Of a stretch of DNA of 64,000 nucleotides, positions 50,001 through 61,900 are shown piece by piece. The stretch comes from Mansonella perstans. Its lineage: Eukaryota > Nematoda > Chromadorea > Rhabditida > Onchocercidae. The stretch's first letter is position 1, and each line of letters begins with the position of its first letter. The notes under the pieces were generated by a model that had not been told where the DNA came from, ran no database searches, and saw only the letters and a program-made list of their open reading frames with translations. The position numbers were made by a program, and so were the translations under genes. The stretch covers positions 310,001-374,000 of the forward strand of contig JBAMDO010000566.1 in the NCBI GenBank assembly GCA_037074765.1, in the 5' to 3' direction.

Positions 50001-53000
50001 GAAATTTAAAAGTGAAGTTTTAAATTAAATATTTCTTCCATCAAATTATCAATTAAACTTTGAAAATCTTATTAAATTATCTCATTATGGAAATAATTGA
50101 CGAAAGTATTGAATTTAATTCCATTTCGAAGAAATGTCTTACAATGCCGCCGAGCGCTTCAACAGAGAGTATCATCAATTCCAGCGGAGCACTTTTCTAT
50201 TCAGTTTTTGTTCCGAACATTAAAAAATTTCATTTCGTAAAAAAAAAGAAATTATTCGCAACAAAAACGAAAATTTTACTGAATCATAAATGCTTGCTGT
50301 GAAATAATTCATTTCATTTTATTTTAATATTTTTTTCTCAAATGCATTGATGAGTAATTGTGAAGCATTTGGGAAATTGAAAATTGCATATGAGTTGCTT
50401 ACAATTATGAAAGAAGTTTCGAAATGCATTTTTAATATACGCTGTTTAATTGACCACTAACACATGTATATATTCCCTGTGTTGATTCAATTCAACCAGT
50501 TTCTCGTCGAACGTGATACGTCTGTCACCAAATGCTGTCTTATTAACACCAGCTATCACACTTTATTAAGATAATTAAATTTGAAATGATAATTCATATT
50601 GCACACCTTAATTATATATTTTAATGAATAATTCATGACCAGTTCCTTTACCTACAAGAAAATCAAACAACCACAATAGTCTTTTTTATTCTAGAAATAT
50701 ATCCAGTTTGGTCGTATTTGGTGGAAAAGTTTTACAATTATTATTGCCAAAGTTGTAGGAGTAAGCCTTCTTTATCAGATGATTATCAAACGTATCATTT
50801 CATAAATTTGATTTCCTCTCATTTTCAACAAACTATTTTTTATTTTTGAATGTGCCATCACTCAAGAACATTACTGTCAAACGCATGAAACTTATCAAAC
50901 CAATTACTGCTGATCTTTCGCCACTGTATCCTCCGGACCAAAATTTTTCGACGGCGATTTTCCTAGTCATAAGAGATCAATCAATTAATTGCCGAACTGA
51001 TTGGAACAATAATTTCAATGAGCAACTGTTCAAACTAATCATTTTAGCATCACTTTATCATCACATGTACTAAACTGTTCTACCATTCGTTAATAAATGG
51101 TGTAACAAAATTTAATTTCAATTTAAAAAATACAAGCTAGAAAATACCCAATAAGTTGTGACATTTTTTTTTTTTTGATGGATATTTACAATGTCACTTC
51201 TGTTGAAGTGGAAAATTTTTCCGAAATTTGAAAATACTGGCAAGAAATTGGAAGGCAAACTGTTTGGCAAAGGAAGCATTGCCATGCCTTATCAACTTAG
51301 ACTTTATTTTCCTTCATTTTATCGATCCGATCGATTGCTTACAAATATTCCAATAGTTTCTATCCTTTTCACCATTGATACCCTTTTCATTTGATATTTT
51401 CGTAAACAATTATTTGATATTTTCCGTTGCATCCTCTGTGCAACATTTGACTGAAAGATGCTCATCAATTATACACCAAATGAATGACCGAGTATTTTCG
51501 TAGGAAAACTGCTTTCTGTTACACACTTTAAAAAAGTATATCTTTTTTTCTCTTCCAAGAGCAATATATTATAACTTTCAAGTTCGTTGAGATGAAGTTA
51601 ACAAAAAAGTTAGTTCGAAATCAAATTGGTAATCCATAATCAGCCTTAGACTGGCAACAAATAACAACGGTAGAAAATTTTTAAATCAGTGATCGAAGAA
51701 ATGTTTCATGGAGGTATTGTGATCTTTCATTAAGGCTGTTGTTTGTGTAACGTCGGGATAGAACCACAGGCTGTTTTAATTTTAAATTTTGTTAACTACC
51801 ACCAAAATTCCAATGATTACAGCAAAACTTCAAGTACGTTTACATTTTGAATCCATTTGAAAGTAATCATTTTAGTTTCAATAGACGTAAGCTTCTAATT
51901 ATTTTATCAAAATGATAAGATCAAGCACTGATCATGAAATTCATATGATTTATTGAGCATGTGGCAAACAAGAAATATTGGAAAAGACAACGAATGAAAA
52001 ACTTGACTCTGAAAATTATCGTTGTAAAGTGCCTTTCATATAATTATTGAAAATGCGAATCAAGAGAACTTGAAGTTAAAAAGATCGAAGGAAGCCTAAC
52101 AAGCAACTTTTGATTAATGTTTGACAAAAAGAATATCGAATAACAGATACTAATTAATTCGACATGAAATGTTCATTAACCCGAACACTGAGCATTGACC
52201 AATTCGAACAAATTCGAACCAGGCATTAATTAAGTCAAACTTTTAACATTGCAAAACTAATTGACGAATGAGTGAATAAGAAATAAGTGTATTGTCATTC
52301 AACATATTCAATAGTTATCATCATGATAGGATATGACATTTTAGTCACAGTATATCAGTTTATGATACGAAAATGCTTCAGAAGGATGAAAGTAGAAAAG
52401 AAATGAATAAATATCAGAAAAGAAATCAGTAATGAAATTAAATATCATTCATTTGGTAAAAATTATAACAGTTCGTGAAAAAAGCAAAAATAATGTGACA
52501 TTAATAAATTGAAGAAAAATTTATAAAACGTTTAGAACGTTTTTACTTGAAATTTGCTCCAATTATGAAATTTACTGCAATGAACTTTAAAGGAAAAAAT
52601 ATTGATTTCATCAGATTGCTTGATTTTTAGAAATAACTGGAAGAGAAAGGTCACAATTTCTTTCAAGAAAAAACAACAACAAGGAGAGCTGGAAATCAAA
52701 TTCTTTAGTGAAAACAGACTGGGAGAAGTTTGAAATTTAACTTTTCAATATATTTGAGAATATTTTAATTCTTTTTTTTTTAAACTGAAGAAAGCAATTG
52801 GAAGGTTCTTTTTCATTTTCATTATAGCAATGTTAGCATTTGAAAAGAGAAAATAAATCATCATTTTACAACATGAAAATTATTTCTGGAAGAAAAATAA
52901 ATTTGAGCAAGTGATTATCTGAAATCAATGTATGCATATATAAAGTGATTGCAGTAAATTAACGTGAAACGTGTAATACGTTACGTCTAAATGAATTACT

Positions 53001-56000
53001 GGAAGCAAATGGTTAGTGGTTCTACGGCAGATGATATTTAGGAACAATGAAGGAAGAAGTTTGTCGACTAGAAATGGCTATTTAAAAATGATTTTTTTGA
53101 TTAACTGAATAAGCTTAAAATGTTACTAGGGCCAATTGTTCATATGAACTAACATTTCTGAAACCATTCAAATTTCATTGTAATTTCCTGTCGCCATTGA
53201 AACTAAAATTACTTAAGTTGTTCTTTTTTTTATTTTATTTATGGGAAAATTTAATTAAGTACCCATGCTAACAATCATTTACATCTTATCTTTACGCATA
53301 TAATAACTTATCATCATTTTTCCCTTCTTTATCACCTTATCACCTTATCAGGCAAGTTGCTCATATTTTGATGGTCAGTTAATTTTGGTCACATTAGCAC
53401 AATTAAATTAATAAAACTTTTTTCATTATTTTCCTCAAATGCTTTACTTTTTTCAGCATTAACAATGAACATTTCGCTCCATTTCTTTCTCTATAGAAGA
53501 GATATTGATGATAAATTGAGTGTATGACTGAGATTTGATAAGATTAAAATAAACAGAGATGAAAAAAATAAACAAAATATAGCAAAGAAAAACAAACAGA
53601 AACGAAGGAAAGATTTTTAAAAATTTTATTGACAAACTAACAGAAAACGAGAAATAATAACGAGAAATGATGAATTATGGAAAGCAAAGAAAATTTCAAT
53701 TTATTTTACAATTGCTTAGAGAAGTAGAAAAAGGGAGAGAGTCAGGAAGAAAAGTAATAATGAAAAGAAAACGTTAGATTGGAAAATAATGAATGTTTGC
53801 ATTTAGCCAGAAGTGTAAATTTAATGTACATCATTGTATTCTCGCTGGGGACAAGAAGGCTTCGAAAAGGGATTTTTGTTGGATTTCACTGAATTTTACT
53901 AATTTTTATAAGGAAATTTTCCGAACAATGAAATTCCGGAAATCGAAATTATTTTCCGGAATAATTTTAGAAGAACGATGATTATTGTAGAGAAGAAGAA
54001 TAAGAAGGAAATTGATTTCTCTTTTTTGTTTTCCAATGATTCTAAAAAAATTAATTTTAACAGTAATCATTTTGACTTAAGATATACGGCTGCAATAAAT
54101 GCGCATTATCCCTCAGAGTTTTGATATTAAATTTTCAACTTAATGTAATTATTTATATGATTAATTTTTTTACATAGTAATCATTACATAATCAGTTGTC
54201 ATATATATATGTCGCAAAAAAATTAAATTTCATAATCAGAAAAGTTGAAATTTAATTTTCTGAATAAACTGATTAAATGTTTCTGATTAAACTAAATTTT
54301 TTTAATCAGAAAAGTTGAAAGATTTCGAGCCTTTTTAATTTTTTTCAAATAAAATTCAAAATTTTTTTCAAAAAATGTCATTAATTGTAACACGAAGAAA
54401 GTAATGAAATTGTCAAATGATAGAATTTTTTAAAAAAACTAAAGATATGTAAAATTAATGAAAGATGAATAAATTATCATGAAGATGCAATTTTTTGCAT
54501 GTCAATGATTTTGACTATTGAAATATTTGAAAAAAAAAAAAAAAAAAAAATCCACTTGACAATTTCAGTTGTTGAAGCAGTTGATTCTTTCTTTCATTTT
54601 ATAAGTAGCTATTTTTTAAATTGATCGATTAATTTGGACCATAATGAATTTCTGGTTTAGCATAGGAAGGAACAACAATCAACTCAAATTTAAGAAGATT
54701 CAGGAATGATTCATCATAATTTATCTCTTTTCATAAAAGTATGACAACAGTGAATTCAATTCTCTATCCTCTGACAGTTCACTACATGAGATACTTTTTT
54801 TTTTTTTTACATCATCTCACTGTATAATCGTATGTGTGACATTCCAAATTGCATAGTTCGATATTCACTGTGAAACATTTCCAAAAATAGAAGAATAGAT
54901 GAAAGTAAGTAAGTTTGTTCAGCAAGAATTTTTAATAGTTTAATTTAATTAATTTTTGCTCATTTATCTGTTTAAGTTTACGTATATTGTCACGTTTATG
55001 TTTTTAATGGATTTCAAATTATCTAACAAATATTAAGCGCCAATTTTGAGCACAGATGAGATTATGGATAATGAGAATGTTGGCATCTGAAATTTCAAAA
55101 AAACAAATGTTATCTTGTTGTCTGGCAAATTTCAAATTTCATATAAAATTAAATTGAAAAAAAGATGCAATAAAATAATTCCCAAAAACCTTTTAAAGAT
55201 CACAATTCATTCACTGATGATACAAGGGAAATGACAAAATGATTGCTACCAATGAATGTTTTCATCCTGATGATAAGACAAGGATAACGAGAAGTTCATC
55301 GAGGAATCAGCTCTATGTCAAAATTCATTCTTCATCGGCATTCTTTGCCATACATAAATTTGAGATATAACATATAACGATGTCTTCAAATATCTCATGC
55401 TCACTAAAATTTGATTTCTTTTCTTTTCTTTAGAAAGATGCATATAAATAGACAAGGTTAAAGGTCGCATCATTTCATATCCGGAATCTATGATTTTCAA
55501 TTTTACAGTGGTATATCACGAGTGGGGATAAATTCTGAAGAATCTACAAAGAACTCCAGAAACATAATTAAAAATTGAAAAATTGAATATATTACTCTTA
55601 TTTCTTGAATAAATTCAGATGCATGGTGCATATTTCTCGGGCAAACATCTAGCCAGATGTGCCGCCGATTTTCTATACAGAATTTTATGAGAAGTCAATG
55701 AGTGCATCTGAAAAAGTTTCATTCTGCCATCTTTATTTCATTGAAAAACTGTGAAAATTGATGAAATTTCATTTCGAAAAAAAGATTTAAGTTTTTTGAT
55801 GAGATTGAACGATCCAAATTATTTTACCGAACCATTAAAATTTTTTTGTGTTCAACAACTGATTGAAATTCTTAATTTTCATCTGGCATCTTGAAAATGT
55901 CAAGTCATCCAAAAATGATTTGGATTTATATGATCATAAAAAGAAAACTTCTGATGTTCAAAAATTACTAAAATTTTTAATGCAAAATATTTGTCGAAAT

Positions 56001-58906
56001 TTCAGTGCGCGAAAACTTTGCAGATTTTCAGTGTCAAAAGACAAGAAGAAACTTTTTAATCATCCAAAAATGATTGAGATTCTTTGCGATTAGAAAATGA
56101 ATAAAATTTCCTAATAATTAAAAATTTCTGAGTAATGTTTGGTGAATAAAAATTATTAAAAGTTTTTGGTCACTAAAAATTTTAATAATTTTGGTTAGTA
56201 AAATTTAACCATTATTTATTAATTAGAAAAGAAAAAAGAAATTAAAACTTTTAGTGAACAAAAAACAAATTTTCTGTGTTCAAAAATCATTAAAATTTTT
56301 CAATGTTCAAAAGTTATCAAAGTTCTTATTAATCAATAATTATTGGGATTCTCAGTACCCAAAAATTTCTGAGAGTTTTTGGTGACAAAACGATAAATAA
56401 AATTCCTCGTTGCTAATGATTGAAGTTTTATTGTTTTACTGTTCGAAGTGATCGAAAATTGTCGAACTTTTTAGTGATAGAAACATGGTTGAAATTTTTG
56501 ATGGTTAAATTTATTAAAATTTCAAAGATAAAAAAAATCAATGCTTTGGTGAGCAAAATAATTAAAATTTTTAATTACCGAAAATTGATTGTTTTAATGT
56601 TCAAGAGTTACTGAAATTTCTAAGTGGTCAAAAATCACTGGATTTTTTCAATTATCAGAATTTATCAAGATTAGTTGGAAAAAAATTTTAATGATTTAAA
56701 ATTGTTGAAAGCATCCAATGATTTGAATTGTTGAAATTTTTATTGATCGAAGAATGAAATTTTTCATGTTTGAAAATTGTTAAAACGAGGAATCATTTCA
56801 ATTTTTTTTAGGTTGAAATTTTTTGGTGTTCAAGAATTTCTGGAATTTTTTTGATGACCGAAAAAGATCAAATCTTCCTAGTGATTAAATCTTCCTAATT
56901 CTTCAGAATGTTTGGTAATCAAAAAGCGGTTAGAATTTTTAACGGTGTAGTATTCAAACTTTTTAGTGATTCCAAAGAGTTAAATGGTTTTAGCGAGCTA
57001 AGCATTACTAAAATTTTCTGGTGGTGAAAAAATGAAAATTTCATGTACAAAATTATTAAACTTTTCAAACGTTAAAAAAACGATCGAAAGTTATCACTTG
57101 TAAAAAATTGGTTGAAGTTTTACTGTTCAAAATTTATAAAGATTTCCTAATGGTCAAAAATGAATAAATTTAATGGTTTTTAGTACTTCTCCCGTCAAAT
57201 TCGGCAGATGTATATTGTTGAATGAAATTGGAATATCTTATTGCCAACATTTTCGGCATAAATTATTTTTTCTTTATCGTAATTCGCCTCAATTTTCATT
57301 TGTAATTATGGATATAACTAAGGAAGAAATTTAAATAAATTTTGAATTTCGAATTGTTCTTACTTTGCATCAAACTTCCAACTTTGCTTCAGTACCAAAT
57401 GACTAAAAAAACAATGAGAATTGCCTAAACTTTTCACAGTTCGTTTTATCTTTGCAGTTTGCAGATTCCTTAAGTACAAAAATCACGGAAAAACTCTTAA
57501 TACTACTGCAAAGCTTGCAACTATGCGATTCTCACCATTTGCTTCCAGTCTTTCTGGATTTTATTTGTTACATTATTCTTTTTTATGAAAACATAACTTT
57601 AATTTGACTGAAATAAAATCCATTAGAAAATAGACATTTGGAAAAGAATTTATTAGAATTTTAATTGGTTTGAGAATAACATATTTGACAGTATTTTTAG
57701 TTGAATTTTTGATGATTTACATTTCTCCAGTGCATCGGCGATACTTTCCCTTGTACTCAATTCATTCAAATGATATGAATATGAGAAAAAGTAGGAGTTG
57801 AAATTTGATTTGCAGTAAAAGGACAGAGAATGAACACTTACTTCCCATTAAGGATTTTCATTAATGAGCAGTACAGGAATAGTGAAGTATGGGTTCAAGA
57901 ACAACAATTAGCTTCAGAAATATCAAATTTAAAATCCCATAAAACATTGAGCGAAACATTTTATTTATTTTAAAAGGTGCACTCATGAAGTTTCAAAGCT
58001 TAATTGTTCTCTCTTCTTAAGTAATTCCGAAAAATATTAACGAATATAAATACAATATCCAATCGCTTCATGAAAGCTATCTTGCTTGCTAAATTAAATT
58101 TTAAATAAGTTAGAGTCGCTTTATTTTTTGTTAACCATTTAGTATTACTGTTGGGAATTTCTTTGGCTTAATTATAACTTTTAAAGATTAAAACTTTTAT
58201 GTGCATTTTGCTTAATTTAAAGAAATTCTCTAAGTTATTGCAGCAGCTAAATTTCGAGATTTCTATTAGTTTAGATGAAGTTTTCATTAAATATAATTCA
58301 TTGTGACTGCCATCATCACCATTATTATCGAATCATAATTACAGGAAGTTGTCTCAATCCTCCTTTTTTCATTTCAACTCCATGCACCATCGATGTATTA
58401 TCCATCCGTCAATCTCTTCCACATCCTCTTATTACTGCTCATTGTTGCGATCATTGCATTCTATCGTATTTGCAATGATTTCTATCTTAAATCGTATTAT
58501 CCCTAAGTGCATTATGATATTACAATAATACATTCATTTCTGCATTATTTCTTTCATGTTTAGATGAACTTTCCTTACAAATTAATAATTCAAAATTGTT
58601 CAGAAAAATTTTAAAATTATCAAAATCAGGAATCACCTAATTTGTTTAATAAATATGTAATCTAAATTAGGAATCACTTCACTTGTTTAATGAACTTGTA
58701 ATCCAGAAAATACTCTACCACGCGTTTACTCAGGCTGATTTCTTTAGCTACATAATTATGTTGCCTAATGTTTTCTTACAATATTTTTATAAAATCATTA
58801 ATTTCAAAAGTTTCCTTTCCTTCGTGCCTAAAGTATTTTATTGCTTAACGACTAATTACTAAATAGCTGTATTACTTAAATTTAAATTTGAAAATCGCAT
58901 TTTTTT
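47075..58906. other. Gene-poor region of about 11.8 kb
   Basis: No exon with recognisable protein similarity was found on either strand. Short open frames (for example 47888-48100, 50060-50302, 50846-51073, 51191-51394, 53793-53981, 58275-58478) lack domains, splice partners or initiation context. It contains homopolymer A/T runs, a palindrome-rich ATAATTATG segment near 48970-49050 and the decayed repeat at 55.86-57.18 kb. Upstream exons or enhancers of PHLPP could be hidden here. Confidence 0.5.
55863..57180. repeat. Highly diverged short-period repeat block
   Basis: Across about 1.3 kb the same phrase recurs in altered form: a CAAAAAT-like word, then ATTAAAATTTTT, then a GTG or GTTCA-type word, at roughly 30-40 base spacing. 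Examples are near 55955, 56150, 56275, 56540 and 56620. Copies are too diverged for exact boundaries. It is read as an old tandem repeat, but general AT bias contributes. Confidence 0.4.
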
Positions 58907-58916
58907 TTTACTTCAG
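58901..58916 (+). promoter_or_regulatory. Probable trans-splice or 5' intron acceptor of PHLPP
   Basis: Nine T residues then ACTTCAG make a strong acceptor ending 44 bases before the ATG at 58961. No coding frame is open through it, so it is either a spliced-leader site or the end of a 5' UTR intron. Confidence 0.5.
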
Positions 58917-58924
58917 TTATATAA

Positions 58925-58954
58925 ATGAAGCTGAAGATATGTTCTATTGTTTGA
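58925..58954 (+). other. Ten-codon upstream ORF in the PHLPP leader
   Basis: Between the presumed leader acceptor and the main ATG there is an ATG followed by eight codons and TGA (58952-58954). The main ATG begins six bases later in the same frame. Such a uORF could reduce or regulate translation of the main frame. Confidence 0.4.
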
Positions 58955-58960
58955 CAATCA

Positions 58961-61900
58961 ATGTCATCGAAAACTGTTTCGGAAATTCCACCTGACAGGA
59001 TCGGTATCAAAAATACCTATGCAACTATAAGTTATCAAAGAAAGGCAGCGGATGATAGCACAATAAAATTTGCAACATTAACAAAAACAGTACGCTTTAA
59101 ATTATGCAAAAGTTTTCCAGAAAAGATATTGAAAAGTACTGTAGCGATTCCTTATCTTTCCGTAACGGTTAATTTCGCTCTTACCATACGTTGTTTTTCG
59201 CTTTTTCAATTCGAATGAGTTCTTTTAAAAACTTCACTTAACACTGGATCTTTATTTGACAGGGCTAATGCCATTATAAAAAGTGCCCGAGAATATCGGG
59301 CGATTTAATGATTCTGGTACAAAGGTAATTCCAGAAAAAGTACGAGAAAAAGTAGCATTACTAGCAAAAGAATTATAAAATAGTTGAGATTCGCAAGACC
59401 TGAAAATCTCAAAAGCTTTTCAATTCTATTTTACGCAAAACATGTATAAAATGACATTTGATCAACACGTGGATTTTTTAATATGAAAGTCTAGTTTCAT
59501 TCCAAACATGAGTTATGTTGACTACAGCAAGAACCGACGAAATTTAAGCGTCTAAAAAGTAGTCGCAAACAAGAATGGCTAGAATCCGGTACAGACCATG
59601 GTTTTATCCGGCTTTATGCACCGATCGGATCACGGTCTCTGATTTATCCGGTTACACTTCAGACAACTGTCCAAGATATTTGTTCCATTTTGGGTTTTGA
59701 AAGTTTGTACCTTCAGATTGGTGGATCAAAAATCAGGTAATCATAAATTTATTCCATAGAAAAATAGATTTCTCGAAAATTTGTTTTATTTTTCCGCAAA
59801 TAGTGACTATTCCATTACCACTTCGTTCTATTTTGCTTCAATATTTCATGCTTGGCAGTAATGCTATAATTAACAAATCACTACGGTACTTTTCCCATAC
59901 GGGCCATTCCTTTCTTCATTTTTATTTACAGTAACCTGGCAACAGGTGAATGTCCATTGCAACTGCAAAATGAAATTCTATCAAATATCGGATATGAAAC
60001 ACAAGCTGAATGTATGGCAATCGGTGATGCTTCACATTTAACTCATCTTTTTTGCTTTTTTATAGGTAAGTCATTGCTATCATTGCGCTATTATGATAAT
60101 GATTATGGTTATGATTATTATTATAATCATTGTTATTTATTATTGTTATTGATGATGGTATAAATGTAAATTTTAGTTTTGTACTGTCGTCATATTATTA
60201 TCATGTTATTATTTGTATTATCATTGTCATACATTATTATTTAAAGACAGCCAATTCAACAGAATGATATTTCATATGTTTCTGAAACGATATACATTTT
60301 TCTCAAAAAAAAAATTTCATGCTGTAAAAATGAGTCGTCTGATCGTTTTCTGGTGATATTGGCAAATATAACCATTTATCAGAGTGACTGAATTAAACTT
60401 TACCTCATTTTAAATATTGCTATGATTATTAATGGAATTAAGAATAGCTGAATTTTGAAGTTTCAAGATTAGTTCAGGTCGTCCAGAACAAAAAGCTTTT
60501 GGAGGAGCATCCAATGAAATACTTATAGCGTGGTGTTATGTACGCAAAGGCCGATTGTTGCAGAAATGGATTAAACGACGTTGTACACTTTATAATGGAA
60601 TGATCCGTATCGAACATGGTTTCAATTTCATTTCGTTTTTCACAAATATGCTTCTGATAGTGCAACTAATGAAATTAATATTTTTTAAGTGTACAAAACC
60701 TGTTAAATTTATAAATTTATTAATATATACTACCTTGAAGCCTTTTTATGATTTAAAAAAATTTCTTGCATTTTGGAATTTTCGACCTCTTTAATTTGTT
60801 CTTTTCTTGCTCTCAATATGATTATCTAGAGTGAACATTTCAAATGGTAATTCGGAACCTTTTCTTTAACCGTTTATTTCTAACAGATTACAAGGCTTGA
60901 AAATAATCTTTAATCAAAACTTTAACTGTTTGTTGAATTACGAGTTTACTTTTCGCGGATTACTTTTGAGAATACTGATTTAAAACATGTAATGTTAACT
61001 TAATGAAAAAGTAACGGAACAATTTTTTCCTGTGGCAAATTATTCCAGCTAATGGAAATGACGAAATTCTACTACTTAGTCGTTATCGCGTTGTTGTGAC
61101 AGAGGGAAGTCGGGGAAAGTATCTACGTATTACAGATTCTTCCACCATTTATAACTTACACTTTGAAGCAATCGGTGAAATGAACCTTTGGCTCACCCGT
61201 TTACTTCAGGTATACCACTTCATCTTCTTCAATAATCTATGACAACAAATTCATGGCAGTCGTTTTAATTTTTCTTCTTCCCTTAATTAAATTTAAGTCA
61301 TTTTGAAATCATATCAAAATGAGCAAACGGTTTTAATTATTTGCCAAGTTATTGCTTGCTTTGCAGAATTACTTACTAATTTTTTCAGTTCCTCAGTACT
61401 AATCTTCCATTTTAGACTCAAATGGCACCAATTTGTGATTTAAGTGACCATCGCCTACTGCTACTACCAGATGAGCTATTCTCGGTTGGCATAAGTCGCC
61501 AAATTGTTGCACTAAATTTGCGCAGGAATTCATTACAGTTTCGTCCAAGCAATCTGATAAGTTTGAATTGTTAATGGAAAAAATAGATTGGACTGAAATG
61601 ACACATTTACGGGAAATAAACGGATCTTATTTCTTTAAAACTCATCCATTCATAAAAGGACTGTTTTCAAGAAATTCATTAGTTTTATCTGAAGTTGATC
61701 GGAGCACTTTCAGTTCATGGAATTTTTTTTTTCATGAGAAAAATGCTTTTTCATCACAAACAAATTAAATGTCTCCAAAAAAAGCTTTGACCATTAATTA
61801 ATTAAAAATATGTTAAAGCTGGTTAGGATAAAATGAAAATCTTTCAGTTTCCAGAAAGAACCAGAAATGAGTAAAATTTCATTTTAAAGTTATAATTACC

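Noticed and set aside
50060..51394. Cluster of three short plus-strand ORFs (50060, 50846, 51191)
   Set aside because: No similarity to a known family, no splice sites joining them in phase, and no repeated motif. They could be a very diverged gene but cannot be supported.
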